Shown here: one piece after another, positions 33,480 to 46,232 of the stretch | Numbering within the stretch: position 1 is the first letter of the stretch | Layout: every line of letters starts with the position of its first letter | DNA from: Lenzites betulinus | Taxonomy: Eukaryota > Basidiomycota > Agaricomycetes > Polyporales > Polyporaceae | DNA: 64,000 nucleotides | NCBI GenBank assembly: GCA_022264855.1 | Contig: JABYQU010000002.1 | Span: 1-64,000 of the forward strand | Reading direction: 5' to 3' | Translations under genes and position numbers: made by a program | Notes under the pieces: generated by a model | What the model saw: only the letters and a program-made list of their open reading frames with translations | The model's database searches: none | What the model was told of the DNA's origin: nothing

Positions 33480-34762
33480 ACTGAAGAGTGATACAAATCC
33501 GGGATATATAGTAGGAATAATCGGCAGCATACCCTAGGAGTCGTTCAATATTTTTCGTTTTCTTGAATTGTGGTCCCTCCGCATATCTGCGGACGTCGAG
33601 CAAGCAAATCGAGCACAGTATCTGAGCCGACGACGGGATATAACCACTACATAGACGGAGAGTATGTCCATCTCTGCAAGTCGTTTGAACTCGTCGGCCG
33701 CGCTCATTGTGAATCGTAAGTGGTGCGCTACGTATATACTGCCATTCCATTGGAGGCTTCAATACGTCCCAGTACTCAATACTACTACTAGGCCCATAGT
33801 TGTGCCCACAGATGTGGAAAACAAGTTTATTGGTGTCAGACTCGGTGCTCGTCCCTAATACTCTTCTGAGGGCCTCAGCGTTTCAACTGCTCAGTCCCGC
33901 AACTAAGTGACGTTGGCAGTCTTAACACGTCGACACCCTCTTGTGGCTGACATACGGTGTATTGTCAAAGCCTTCCGTCTTGGTCAAGGCTTGGCGGTAT
34001 ATCTAATGAGCTATACACAAAATCACCGTGTTCGACGCACTGGGAGGCTTTTAGTCGAATGAATCCGTGCGGTCGACTGCATCCCTCGTGCACAGCTACG
34101 TAGAAAAGTGACGTTCGGTCGTACGACCGATGTGCAACCGCATGCGACTTTGGACAAATACTAATAGTCGCCCGGCTGAAGCAAAAAGTCGGAAATGCGA
34201 CGGCGCTTGCAAAGTGCGTACGGCGGCCCCTAGACGGCGCCTGTACATACATACCTTCAGACCCTCGTACTGCAGTCAACTTCACCTGCAGCAGCGCAGA
34301 CATCAATTGTTATATCATCGAAGTACCCCGCGCCGCTGCCGCTCCAGTCCATTATCTGCAAGACTTGAAGTTACCTCCGAGTTGGCTGCAACGTCTACGT
34401 CTTCACCGGCACCTACAGAGCGCGCAAGGACCTTCTCCGCCTGGTGGTCAAATCGAAACTGTAGTGTAAGCAATAACATTCAACACTGGTATGCCAAAAA
34501 CAGACGGCGCGTGCGCATATCCGGACGGCCCTGTAGGGTACATGATGTATTCTATGTCGCTGTGCGTGTGGAGTGCGGCGTGGTGCGGCGGGAGCAGTCT
34601 AACGTCCGCGGATTAGCGTATGCCGTGCCGCAGGCGCAGTGGGGTGGGGTGGGTGGTATGCAGTGGTGGTGGTGGTGGTGGTGGTGGAATGGGGAGGCGT
34701 GAACCTATATTAAGCTAGCGGTACAATATTCAACAATATAAGGGGTGCAGCGGTCCGCCGCC
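33480..34762. other. Convergent 3' spacer, hydrolase to ITC1
   Basis: About 1.28 kb with AT-richer sequence and no supportable gene. A plus-strand ORF at 34130-34702 ends in a run of Trp codons from a GTG repeat and has no family content. Confidence 0.5.
34663..34687 (+). repeat. GTG trinucleotide microsatellite, about eight copies
   Basis: A run of gtg units in the convergent spacer about 75 bases past the ITC1 stop codon. Preceding bases are G/T-rich (ggggtggggtgggtgg). Confidence 0.85.
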
Positions 34763-37700
34763 CTACGACCCGTTCGTCGCCTTGCGGTTCGTCCACTGCA
34801 TGTACGGCTCGCGCAGGACGTCCGCGCCCGCGTGCTTGCGCGTGCTGCGCCGCGCCTCGGGGATCTTCGCGTTCGCGTTTAGGTCCTGCGCGCATCGACA
34901 TGAGCTCGAGTGCGGGAGACGGGGGAGGGGGGAGGGGGAGGAGGACATACCGCTGCACGCCGACGCATCCCTGGCGAGATGTGGTTCCACCACTTCACGA
35001 AAGTATTCTTGAGTGCGAGCTCGCGCACGCCCTTCGGGTTCAGCCAATCGACGAACTCCTTCACCTGCCGTCGTCCATCAGCATAGCCCACCACGACGCA
35101 TACTCAGCGGGAGCCTACCTCCTCGAGATCGTTGTACACCGCCCACTCGCCCACATCGAGCATGCCCTCCTCGCCCTCCTCCTCCCTCCGCCGCGCATCC
35201 ACGTTCTCCTCCCTTCTCCGCAACACCTCCACGTCGAACTCACTCGGGCCCTGCAGAAAGATGCGCCCAGTCCCGTACTGCACCGTCCCGCCGCTCCCGA
35301 TGAGCGACGCCGCGCCCATGCCGTCGAACCACCACACGCGGTTGTAGAACCTATCGCGCCCGAGCGGCTTCACGCGCACGCTCCCGAGCAGCTTGCGGAA
35401 CTCGCGCTCGATGCCCTCGAGCCGCCGCTCGAGCTTGTTCACCTCCTCCTCGAGCCGCCGCCGCTCCGCCTGCGCCTGCCGCGCGGAGAGCGCGCGCGCA
35501 CGGGCCGCCTCGCGCTCCTTGGCTGCGCTGCGCCGCTTCGGCGCCATGGCGGCGGCGGTGGAGGGCGTGCCCTCGCCGTCGGAGTTCGGCACGTCCGAGA
35601 GGTCGGAGGAGGAGTGCATCGGCATGTCTTCGCCGGCGGCGGCTTTGCCGTTCGCGGAGGGCTTCGACTCGCCGCTGATCTCGCCCGCGAGGGCGTTGAT
35701 CTCCTCCGCGCTGCGCGGGGATGAGCATGGGGGATGCATTGGGAGGGGGTAGGGGACTTACTATGCCTTCTTCGTGCGGTTGACTTCGATCTTCTCTTTC
35801 CGCAGCGCGGTGAGCTGTTCCTCACATGTCTCCATGTGCAGATGAATGGCCTTGCTTGACACGACAAGGTTGCACATGAAGGCGATGATGTCTACTCGGT
35901 CCTTCGCGGACAATTGGTAGTACAAGTCCGCTGGAGAGGCCGGGGTGGTCAGCCGTAGCGGGAAGGGACTGGCCGAGGGGGATGGCGCCAAGGACCCGGA
36001 TGTGTCTAGTGGCTGATCGGTGGTGAAGAGGATGCGAGTGAGGACTTCGCGCAGTCGAGGGAAGTTCTCCAAGGTTGCATGCTATACATATCGTCAGTGG
36101 GCGACACGTACGTGCGAGGAGTAAAATTACTTACGTCTTTGAGACAGCCTACCAGAGACTCCTCCCATCCCTCACGACCCTCAGTGTGTCGTAGAGGAGC
36201 ACGTTCCCAGTTGTTCCCGACGTCAGCCATAGCCGCAGTGAGTTGGTCGACGGTGACGCCGAACACTTCGTTGTCACCTCCCTCCTCCTGCTTGTAGTCG
36301 ACGAGTGACATCACCGCACTGTGCCGGTTGAAGGCAACGGTGCGAAGGATGTAGATCAGGGTAGCGTGGATCTCCGCGAGGAGCTGACATGGCGGGTCCA
36401 CGAGGGAATGTCGCAGCGCAGCCTCAAACTCGTCCATCGTGAATGATGATATGTGCAAAGGGTGACTACGGTACGTATGTCAATGCGGCAATTTATGAGC
36501 AAGGAAGTGGCTGAACATACCCATAGACGACGAGGAAGTTCCAGCACATCAAGAAATCCGCGTTCGTGTCCTGATCCTCTCCGAAGGGCATAGCAAGCTT
36601 GCTGGGTACTGGCCGCTTCAGCTTCATCCCAGCCCGCTTCTCTTTGTCGCCAAGCACCACATCCAAATCCTCTGTTGGGTAGCGTATTGGCTTCTTTTTC
36701 TTCTTCTCTGCCGTCATACGATCGCTCTCCTCCTTCATCTTCTGCGCGATCATAGCCTTCTCTCGTGCCTCGCGTTCCCGCTGTTCAGCTATAGCAGCAA
36801 GAAGTTTCTCTGTAAGCGGCGGGGTGAGACTGTGATACCGCGCACATGAGTCGCGCTCGACGGAAGGGCATACCATTCTCAGCAGCGGCAGCAGCCCTCT
36901 TCTGTCTCTTGGACGCGGGGCCTTCCTTCTCCTCCCAGACCTTCTTCCGCTTGTCGCTCTCTCCTTTCTTCAAGGTCTCGACACTCTTTCGAATCTCCTC
37001 TGGCATGACACTGCTAACGCCGTACTTCGCCGCAATTGCGGGCTTCACGGTCCATGGAGATGCGACAGCCGCATCTCGGTCTACACAGTCACGGATGAAT
37101 CTCCGTAGTATAGACTTGGAGAAGGCGAGTCGGTCTCGACTATAAGGCATCAGGTGAGTTTGGGTCCCTAGACGGACACGTTTAGGGACCTACCCCATCT
37201 TGGAACAGTCCACATCCAATTGGTGGCCGCTCCACTGACCGCGGGCCGTCTCTTTACCTTTGGCCTTCTCAGCCTTGGCAGACCCCGGCTGGCGCTCCTC
37301 GTCCAGGATCTGGGCCTTGTAGATGTACTTCGCAGGGTCGTCCAGCGCAATGGAGTCTTTCACTGGCACCTTGAGGTCTTCCGCGACCTTGTGGATCGCT
37401 GCGGGTGCGTCTGAGAGTGGTGATGAGGACGTAGACGCCACGGGACCAGGGCTTGGTTTCATGGGCAAGTTGGTCTTGGGAGGAACGACCTCCAAGATGC
37501 GCGCGAGGTACCTGTTCGCTGCGCGGTTAACAGACAGCGGTAATGGAATGCACCGGCCACGCACTTTTCGCCCTGGACATCGACGTACACCTCTGGAGGG
37601 GGATGTGATTAAACACCGGGCTGTGGCTGAGTGAAACAAAGGTGGCAGAAGAACGCACTCTCGTCCGGGTAGTAGCGGTCCTTGAAGCGATCATACACGG

Positions 37701-38168
37701 CCTCCACGAGGTGGTCGAGGCGCCCCATTACCTCTGTGGAGACGCGAGCGGTGATTCGGTCAGGAAGACACGTATATGTGCGAGCGGGGGGAGAACATAC
37801 GCCACTGGACGGCTTTGAGGACGGCCGCCTTGAGCTGGTCGGGGAATCTGGAGTGCATGGTGCGGGCCTCTTGCCGCTCGCTGTCCAGGGCTTGGAAGTA
37901 GTCGAGGCCGCTCTTGCCGGTAACCTCGCACTGAAACTGCTTGACCCTGTAGAAAGACATGCGCGCAGCGTATGCTCTGGACAAGACACGGGGCGTGAGA
38001 GGCGGGACGGGCGGGAGGAGGGAGGGGAAGGCAGTACTCGTATGTCTCGAAGATCTCGCCGGTGTCCGCGAGGTAGAAGACTTCTCTGGCGGGGTCGTTC
38101 TTGAGGGCATCGAGAAGGCCGGGAGAGGGTTCGGTGAGGAGGACGCGTTTGCGCCTGCAGGTGGGCAT
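34763..38168 (-). CDS. ITC1: ITC1/ACF1 homologue, WAC-DDT-WHIM subunit of ISWI remodelling complex, 920 aa
   Basis: ITC1/ACF1 pairs with the ISWI ATPase to slide and space nucleosomes. Twelve exons: 38168-38038, 37976-37801, 37733-37659, 37592-37565, 37511-37194, 37139-36874, 36809-36521, 36465-36135, 36081-35762, 35710-35119, 35064-34951 and 34885-34763 (2,763 nt). The WAC domain opens the protein (EVFYLADTGEIFETYEAYAA, FQCEVTGKSGLDYFQALDSE). A Lys/Glu coiled coil lies before the DDT domain at about residue 410 (DFLMCWNFLVVYGHPLH, SFTMDEFEAALRHSL). WHIM motifs follow (FPRLREVLTRILF, LGRDRFYNRVWWFDG, ALKNTFVKWWNHI). No PHD finger or bromodomain is seen, as in yeast Itc1. All exon joints restore conserved motifs. 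Confidence 0.93.
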
Positions 38169-39758
38169 GGCGGGTGGTGGGGCCGGGCGGGCGGTGGTGG
38201 GAGGGAGAGAGGAGGGGCGGGCGGGAGCGGGGCAGGGGAAGGGACGGGGCGGCAGGAGGCTTGGTTGGAATCCGAAGGCGTGAAGCGGTCCCCTTCGCTT
38301 TTTTGCTGCAGTGCGTCTCCCGAGCCCTCCACGCTCAGCCACCTCCCCCGTCCCCATTTCCAACTCAGCCACGCCCTCTCCTTCTCTTCCTCCCACCACC
38401 ACCACCCCCGCCCTGCCCTCGCTGCCGTCGTCTCGCTGTGCTACCCAGCCTGTCTCCTGCGCTCGTGCCCGTGTCGCATCCGATTGTCCTCGCCCACAAT
38501 TGCGCGGACAGCGAGACCCGCGTCAGATCCTCCGCAGATTACCCATCCTGCTCTCCGCCGCCTCCCAGGCCCCTGCTCTCCGCGCTGCGACCTGCTCGGG
38601 GCGCCGCCTCTGAGTTTCTGCGGCCGCGACCTCCTGCCCACGCTCTCGCCGTGCTTGCCGCTACGCGCCCGCGCGTAGATGCGCTCGGATTCTCGGCCTT
38701 ACATATATCTGCGCCCGTCTCAGCTCGCCTTTTCTTGGTCGCTGGTCCTGCGCGGCACGAATAGACAGGGTCGCATCCCCAGATAGTGCGCATCCGCTCA
38801 GAATAACGCTGCGCAGTACGAGGTGGGATTATAGTGGTGGAGGTCGGTGTTCAAGCTCTTTCTTGGTCTGTCACCCATGCCATAACGCCCATCTACCCCT
38901 CGACAATGCCATCTGAGCCTATTACAAGCTATGGGTATGCACTGGCAACATCAATGCATCTGTAACTGCAGTGCGATGGCTTCTCGCCGTGCCGAATGCC
39001 TGGACCCGGCCACCTCTCTGTATTCTGCCGCCCGGCGGAAAACTGGGTAGTGACGCGTCGGAACGGTCACGTGCAGCTGTTACACATGCTTAGGCTGTCG
39101 CAGCGAAGTACCCCAGCGTCGGATAACCGTCCAAGAAATGCTGGAGATCTTGGAGCTTGTGTGCGTGCAAGGATCGCGACTGCAGGTTCGTGGGTATGCG
39201 ACCTGTGTATGGAGGCGGTAGATCGGCTGCGCGGCAGGGGTCCGGAAGCGCGCGCGGTGGCGCGCCCATCTCTGGCCGGGACCTCTCCTCATTGTTCCAC
39301 TCTAAAACGGCGTCGCGGTCTGAGTGGTGTCGAGGTGTGTCCTGTCGCATCGTGCGGCTCGGGGGAACTGGTATAATCATATCACAGTACATGTATGAAG
39401 GACAAGTGGTCGAGATACAGGAAGAATGCAGTACATCCGAGCTTGACAACGTCACGTAGGGAGGACACGATCCAAGAGTACAAAAAGCAAGGGAAACAGA
39501 TGGGGCGTCATTATGATGTAGCGTAACTACCTACGAAGGGTATGCATTCATCTCTGGTCGTGAAGTAGCGAGCGAGTGGTGTGGGTAGCACAACGGGGGC
39601 TGGAACGAAAGTCAGAGAGCAGCCCAAAACCGTTATAGAAGCGTGAGCACGAACCATCTATAGTTGTCGAGCACAACGCTGGGAAACGGAACGGAAGCTT
39701 GCATGGAGTGAGCGCACACTTCCTACGTCATGGCCGGGAGACGCGCAGCGTCCAATCT
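38169..39758. other. Upstream region of ITC1
   Basis: About 1.6 kb between the ITC1 start and the stop of the next minus-strand gene. Near 38300-38640 it is rich in C and T on the plus strand, giving long chance ORFs on both strands. No family content is found. Confidence 0.45.
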
Positions 39759-42700
39759 TCACCGTCTGGCTCCGGCGGGGAGTCCATTGGGCTGCGGCGA
39801 CGAGTGGTGGACCGGGGACGTCGATTTCGATAACGGTGGGCCCGCAGACCGCGGCGGCCTCGGCCTCCCATCCGCTTGTCGCTGCTGCTGAGGCGAAGCA
39901 GGAGGCGGCGGCGACCGCTCCGGCGTCGGCGTCGGACTCTTGCCCCGTCCCAAGAACCGCTTCAAGCGCGAGCCCTGCGCGGCCTTCTCGCGCTCGGCCT
40001 CCTTCACGCCAATCGCGTCGACCATCACGATCGCCTTCGCCGCGGGCGACATCGTCGACTTGCCCGCGCCCGCGGTCGTGTGCGCGAGCGGGTGCGCCTG
40101 CGTCGGGATGCGCGAGTCGGAGCTGCTGCGGGTATGAGGCGCGGGGCGGGGCGGGCCCTGCCCGTTCGCGGCGGGGCTGCGCAGCCCGCCGGCGGCCTTC
40201 GCGCGGCCGTCGATGTTCACGAGCACCCAGCCTTCGGAGATGGACGACGAGCGCTGCTGCCGGGTGGCGGGCGAGGCGAGCCCGTTGGGCGTGCCGGGGT
40301 GGCCGTTCGTGTATGGGTACGTCGCCTGGGGATGCGGCTTGGGCATCGTGCCGTTCGGGGGCGTGCGCTCGTTGCGGTCCAGCGTGTTTCCAATCCACGC
40401 CGCCTCGCTCCTCCGCGCACCGTCGCCCTCCGCTCTGTGCTGCTCCGGGGAATGCACCTTCACCTGGCCCTTGCGCGCGACGCCGGCGTTCGCGTCGTCT
40501 CCTTCCTGGCTGGGCTGCTCTGCAATGGTCGGGGGAAACATGTTCGCGGTCGTGGTCGTGGTTGTGGACGTACCGACGCCGGGAGCACCAGCACCAGTAC
40601 TCCCAGCGGGCACTACGTCATCTTGCCTCTTCTCTTCCTGGGGCGTAGGCGCCCATGCACCTGGAAGCACCGGCCCGGTGGACGTGCGTTCGAGCTTTGC
40701 TCCAGGCTCGTGTTGTGTGCCCTGCGCGGGGTTGGTGACAGCGGCAGCAGGAGCCGCTGACTGGGATGGTGGACGAGAGGATGATTGGTGCTCGGTGCGT
40801 GGTCCACCGCTTTGCCTGCGCTCGCGCGGCCCGTGCAGAACACGCGGGGGCGACGAGCCGGGCTGCGGGGCTTCGGCGAGTTCAGACATAGCGGACATGT
40901 TCGTTCGCCGCTTCTCGTTCATCCCCTCCGGATCCTTGCCAGTCCAGGTGATAGGGACATCGGTGGTGCGCCAGCCGGTGCTCGAGGAAAACGCAGAGTC
41001 CCGGAACGCTCCTCCGCCGAGAAGAGGCGGCGTGGGGATACGCGGTATGTCGGAGAGGAAGTCCTTGCCGCGTTCGACCCGCACGCTACCATGGCTCCCG
41101 CGCTGGGCTTGATCGTTCATGGTGAAGAAGTCATGAACGGGCGTACCAGCCGATGGAGGCATTTGAAGAGGCTGGAGCGAAGGCGTCACCGTAGAGGAGA
41201 GCGGTGCTGAGGCCCTGCGTGCCCTGATTGGCGGCGGAGAAGCCATAGGTATAGGTCCAGAAGAGCCAAGAGAGCCAGTCCGTGGTCGCGCGATATCGTA
41301 GGGAGAGTCACCAAGGTAGGCACCTAGATACGGGTCGTCCTGGGTGAGTGACTGCTGTCGAGAGTGCTGGCGAACTACAGGGGCGGTAGTAGGGAAGTGA
41401 GCAGCCATAGGGACGGTAGGAGTTGTAGGACCCGGAGTACGATTCCATGGGTTGAACTCCTGCTGGTACGCGTGATTTGGCGGCGCACGAGGCGTAGTCG
41501 CGTAGAACACATCTGGCGTGTGAGGCTGGCTGGCCGCTCTGCGGTGGGTAGTACCCACACCAGTCATATCGAGGCTACCGACGTCGCTAGAAAGCTTGAT
41601 GGAGTCGTTGAGCGAGGCATCGGACTTGAACGCGCTTGGAATGTCTGTCTTCGGGAATGGCTTCTTCAACTTGCTGACCGTACCCGTACCAAGGGACATA
41701 TGCTTCAAAGGCGAGGATGCGAACGGAGAGTTCGACCGAGCCTGGCTGCTAGGTGCGTCGGACGGGGGACGCACACTCCCCGAGAGCGACCTGTTTTGCC
41801 GCGGGCGTTCAGTACAGTATCGCACAAATATTGCCGATTCCACATACCCGCCGTGTGGGCCGTGTGCGAAGCCATTATGTTTGAGCTCAAGACTTGATTC
41901 CGTGGGGCTGGCAGGTGGAGACTCGAGCGAGCCATGTTCCCCCGGCGGACCCGTGAAAATCCAGAAGTCCCTTGTGCGTGAACGGCCCCCAATGGTCAGA
42001 GATGTTAGTAAAGTAAAAGAATGTCGATCTAGGGCGCTCAGGAGAGACAGGATCTGCTGGAGGGAGTCGATTGCAAATGTGTTCTCCTGAAACCCTGAGG
42101 AAGACGTGTTAATTATCGCAGAATAGATGTGATAGTAAAAAAGTTACTTGCATTTGTACCCCTTGAGCTTGAACTCGTAAGAGTCACCGATCTTCTTCTC
42201 GTCCGCAATCCCTCTTGGCCATGCATTCCGCACGGCTTGGAGTATTGCGGGCGTCAGAGGGAGGGGCGGATCAATGACGCGCAGGACACGGGGAGTGGGA
42301 AATGATATGGCGAACATCAAGGGGTTCGTGTGCGGCAGCGTGCTAGCAGAGTTGCTAGGCATGATGGGGATGGCAGAGGAAGCCGGGGCAGTGGTGGGTC
42401 GCGAGAAGGCGATAGCAATGCGGTCGTCGTGCTCCCGGCCGTACTCGATGGTGGACAGCAGGGAATAACCAAACTGAAGAAAGATGGAGAAGATGCCCAC
42501 AACGAGCTTCTCGGACATGATGTTCTTGACGTTGGCCCATGGCTTCTGGTCAAGAGCGAACTCGAAGAAATGGGTAGTGGGGTTCTCCCGACAGGCAACT
42601 ATCAGGCCGTGGGCATCGAAGAAGCGTCGGAGGCCATTTATGACGCTGTTTGGAAAGCTGTAGAGCCGGACGAAGCCGTTGCCAGCGAGAGTGAGGAGGG

Positions 42701-42842
42701 AGAAGGAGGAGATTATACGCTGGTCACGGATAAACTCCTTGCGCGGATAGAACAGAGATGGGTGTGTAGTCTGGAGAGTGGGCGAGGGGGGCAGGGGCGG
42801 CTTGAATACGTTGGGCGTGGGGATGTGGGATGGCTGGGCCAT
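39759..42842 (-). CDS. Large fungal protein of unknown function with a duplicated N-terminal domain, 1,008 aa
   Basis: I do not recognise a named family. Exons are 42842-42152 and 42094-39759 (3,027 nt). The start MAQPSHIPTPNVFKPPLPPS is chosen over in-frame ATGs at 42929 and 42926 because it opens the compact Pro-rich N-terminus. Two similar ordered segments follow. The first holds HFFEFALDQKPW, EKLVVGIFSIFLQFGYSLLS and DDRIAIAFS. The second holds YEFKLKGYKWFQENTFAID, LQQILSLLSALDRHSFTLL and RDFWIFTG. From about residue 300 to the end it is disordered, rich in Ser/Pro/Thr/Gln and phosphosite-like SP/TP pairs, with an ordered island SEGWVLVNIDG and a basic patch RLKRFLGRGKS near the C-terminus. 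The intron at 42151-42095 starts GCAAGT, not GT. Confidence 0.75.
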
Positions 42843-44001
42843 GGTCGGTGCATGTAGGAGGGAGGTGGGATGTGCTTCTGAGGATGGGATGTGGACATAG
42901 AGAGAGCGCGAGTGCTCCAGCGCCATCAAGACCTTGGTGCACGCCGCACGTCACTATTTCCCAAAGCGCGCGTTGCCCACGTGCCCCGTGCCCCGTCGCG
43001 TCCGTCACACAGACGCGTCTCAGCCTCCTCTCCGCAGTGTGCATCCTCCACGCCCTTCCCTGCCCTCCTCCGCATGTCCTACGCGCACCCTGCATCGCCT
43101 GCACCCCTCTCGGAATCCTCGACAGTGCAGAGACTCGTTCCCGCCACTCACCGCAATGCATGTCCAGTGACGTCCTCGCATCGCCCAGCCTGCGCGAGCC
43201 TGTCCCAGTGCTCGCGCCCAATGTCCGGTGTCCAGAAATCCAGACCCACCCGCAGCATATTCATAACTATCACGCTTGGTGTTCCATAGAACGCACAGCG
43301 CTCCCGGGGGATGTGTTCTCCGCTTGTGAAACATACAGATAAGTAGTGGATGAAGCTTAAAACTGGACTGCGAGGGGTGTCCACCGCTCGACGGAGTATC
43401 GTCAAAGGGGACCCTAGGAAGACGAGGTCGTATCTCGAATTCCACGGGGGAACGACATACCTCAATGTCCGTGCGTGTTCACTCGATCGCAAAGTCAAGC
43501 CCACCGCGGGTGCGTGACCACTGTCCTAGACGACTCCCTCCCTCCCTGCAGGACTCCTGTGCCGATACCGGGGACACCACCATAGGCTTAGAGCCTCAAT
43601 CCACCACAACCGTGGACTACATCCAAACATACATCGCTCACGATACACCGACGCTGGTGACAAGCGTGAGCGGGCGAACCTCGGCGGGGACCAAGAATAA
43701 CTGCTAGCAACGCTTGAACATGAACAACAGTCTTCACAGCGCTATATTCGAGAGTATGTTGCCGTCATCTAGTCCAAGACGTTCGCAGCAGCGGCAGTAG
43801 CAAGAACGCTCAGACCAGACGGAGAAGACGGCGAGACGGAACTCTGCAAGATCGTAGACGCGCACCAAATGCCCCCGGTACTGCGGGCCCGAGCGCCCGA
43901 GCGGCGAGCGGCTGAGGAGGATAGTCCGACGCCGGGCCGCCGGGATGACCGGACCGCTGCTCGTCTCAGAAGAGCTTCGGGGAGCTGAGGCGGGACGGAC
44001 A
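42843..44001. other. Divergent intergenic region before the oxidoreductase
   Basis: About 1.16 kb between the unknown gene (-) and the oxidoreductase (+). Several ORFs of up to 170 codons overlap on both strands near 42830-43450, but none shows a domain or splice pattern. Confidence 0.45.
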
Positions 44002-44007
44002 TATATA
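44002..44007 (+). promoter_or_regulatory. Possible TATA element of the oxidoreductase gene
   Basis: TATATA within acatatatacgg, 85 bases before ATG 44092. If transcription starts very near it, a 21-codon upstream ORF (44016-44081) would lie in the leader. Confidence 0.45.
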
Positions 44008-44091
44008 CGGACGCAATGGCATCCATGGCCAGCTCATCGTTCTTCCCCTCTCTTCCTTCCCCAGCGAAACCCTTGCACTAAATATCCAACG

Positions 44092-46232
44092 ATGGCATCT
44101 GAACTGAAGAAGCTGAGCGTTTTGATGTGTAGGCGGCTATTCCTTCGTACTTAGCTTCTTCGATCGCTTACGATGGTTTGCGGGTCTAGGTGGTACTGTA
44201 TGTACTCATCGCTGAGGGGACGCGAATGTGCCTTGACTTGGAATTTAGGGGGAGTACACCACTGGATGGACTGGCTCTGGTGCTTCAAAATCTGACAAGA
44301 AGGTGGACAATCCATCGAATGCGCCGATCATACATGCAATACTGACCATACCTTTGGATTACTAGATCGGTGTATGTAGATCTCTGCATTCAGTATTAAC
44401 AACTGCTTATAGTGTAACAGGTCGTTGGTCTTACATGCTTTGACCTGCGGAGGCTCGGAAAGGTACAGGGCGATTCCATGTCGGTCTGCCATATACTGAG
44501 CCAACGCCACATAGCTGGACAAACTGAGCATGGTCGGCACGAACGGCTCCAAATTCCCGGCTATCCGGACTCACCTCCAGGAGAACATCGCTAATGTCTA
44601 CAAGGACATGGATATCTCGTGCGTAGTAAACTCTGCCCCTTACGTCTGTGCTAAATCGTCGCAGCTTTGACGCGTACCCTCAGGGGGAATCTATTGACCC
44701 GGAGGCCTGTGAGTGTTTGTTATGTGTTCGTGTGCCTTTGGATACTCATTCGTGCGCTTTGTAGACAAGGAGGCAATTGATAAGCTGTCCCCTGGAGATG
44801 CAGTAATCATTTTCACGCCAGACAGTAAGGAACATCCGTTCTAAAACCGTTGAAGTGCTCACCGATGACCGTGATTCAGGCACTCACTACCGCATATCTC
44901 TTTACGCGATTGAGCGCGGTCTGCACGTCTTGGTGACGAAACCGGCTGTCCAACTGCTTCAGCACCACCGCGAACTCGTCGAAGCCGCAAAGAAGCACAA
45001 TGTAGTGTGTTTCGTTGAGCATCACAAGCGGTGAGAATCCTCCGCCTAAGCTTCCTTGACACCCTAGCTTAATCGGACGGCCAGCTTCGACCCGGTATAC
45101 AGCGACGCAAAGGCACGCGCAGCCTCCCTGGGCGAATTCAACTTCTTCAGCGCATGGATGAGCCAGCCCAAGAGCCAGCTGGAGACGTTCCGTGCCTGGG
45201 CCGGGAAGGACTCCGACATCAGGTATGCTTAACGGAGCCCTCGCTGACATCGGACGGCCTCCTCCAGCTGGCTGACTTTGATGTGCACCAGCTACTACCT
45301 GTCTTCTCATCACATCGATATCCACTGCTGGATGATGCAGGACAGGGCGGTCCCCACGCGTGTCGTCGCGAGCGCCGCGGCCGGAATCGCGACCAGCGAG
45401 CCGTTCAACTGCGTCCCGCAGACGGAGGACACGATCACGCTCCTCGTCGACTGGCAGTCTCTCACGAGCCCGACGCACCGCGGCACCGCGGTGTACACCG
45501 CGTCGTGGACCGCCCCGCTCAAGGCTGGAATCCACACGGGCCAGCATTGGTATTACATGGCCGAGAAAGTGAGTTGTCGACATCCGCCCACACGTGTTGT
45601 CGCAGTACACGGCGCAGGGGGGGCCGGGTCGACAGCTGTGATCATGCATCTTAATTGCTGATCGCCTCCGTTGTGCAGGGCGAGATCAACGTCGACCAGG
45701 CGCACCGTGGTTACGACATTGTGCAGGATGAGACGGGCAAGGCGTGGTACAACCCATTCTAGTGCGTGTTCCGCTCTCATCGTGCGAGTGCGCCCCGGAC
45801 TGAATCAATCGCCTGTCGCATCTCTTCCCAATCCTGCCATGCGCCGTCGCCTCCCCACCGCGACCCTGCATCATTATTACCGTGGACGTCGAACGACGCG
45901 TCTCGACATTCCCGCGTGCCGACGCATTTCCGTGCTCGCCGGACGACGTGCGCGCGCCGTAATGCTACCACAGCATGAAATACTCGCCGTCCGAGAGCGG
46001 CCACTTTGACGGCCAGCGCGGGTACGGCTACGTGTCCATCGAGAAGTTCATCGACGCCGCGCGCAGCGTGAACGCGGGCCAGACGCAGCCGGGCGACTAC
46101 GACAAGCACGGCCTCCCGACGATCGCGAACACGATACTCACCACTGCGATCCTCAACGCGGGCCGCATCAGCCTCGACGAGAAGCGGCCGGTCGCGATCA
46201 AGCACGCCGATGGCCAGTGGAGCCTCGAGTGA
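44092..46232 (+). CDS. Gfo/Idh/MocA family NAD(P)-dependent oxidoreductase, 418 aa
   Basis: Sugar or polyol dehydrogenase with an N-terminal Rossmann fold. Twelve exons: 44092-44128, 44190-44197, 44249-44302, 44421-44462, 44515-44618, 44665-44708, 44765-44824, 44880-45030, 45085-45222, 45292-45568, 45679-45761 and 45974-46232 (1,257 nt). Exon 2 is only eight bases and is needed to complete the nucleotide-binding start [19 protein letters not shown]. Then come [38 protein letters not shown], the EKP-like [29 protein letters not shown], the substrate loop [29 protein letters not shown] and the end ADGQWSLE. Twelve exons in 2.1 kb contrasts with the single-exon neighbours. The substrate is not clear from sequence. 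Confidence 0.92.

Noticed and set aside
34900..35724. 274-codon plus-strand ORF
   Set aside because: Antisense of the ITC1 exon at 35119-35710, which carries clear WHIM motifs in its own frame.
40213..41112. 299-codon plus-strand ORF, and others near 39836-40760
   Set aside because: Antisense of the disordered C-terminal half of the 1,008-aa protein. No domain and no splice support.
42830..43450. Cluster of ORFs on both strands up to 170 codons
   Set aside because: They overlap each other in several frames with no domain. The region is C-rich on one strand, which suppresses stops.
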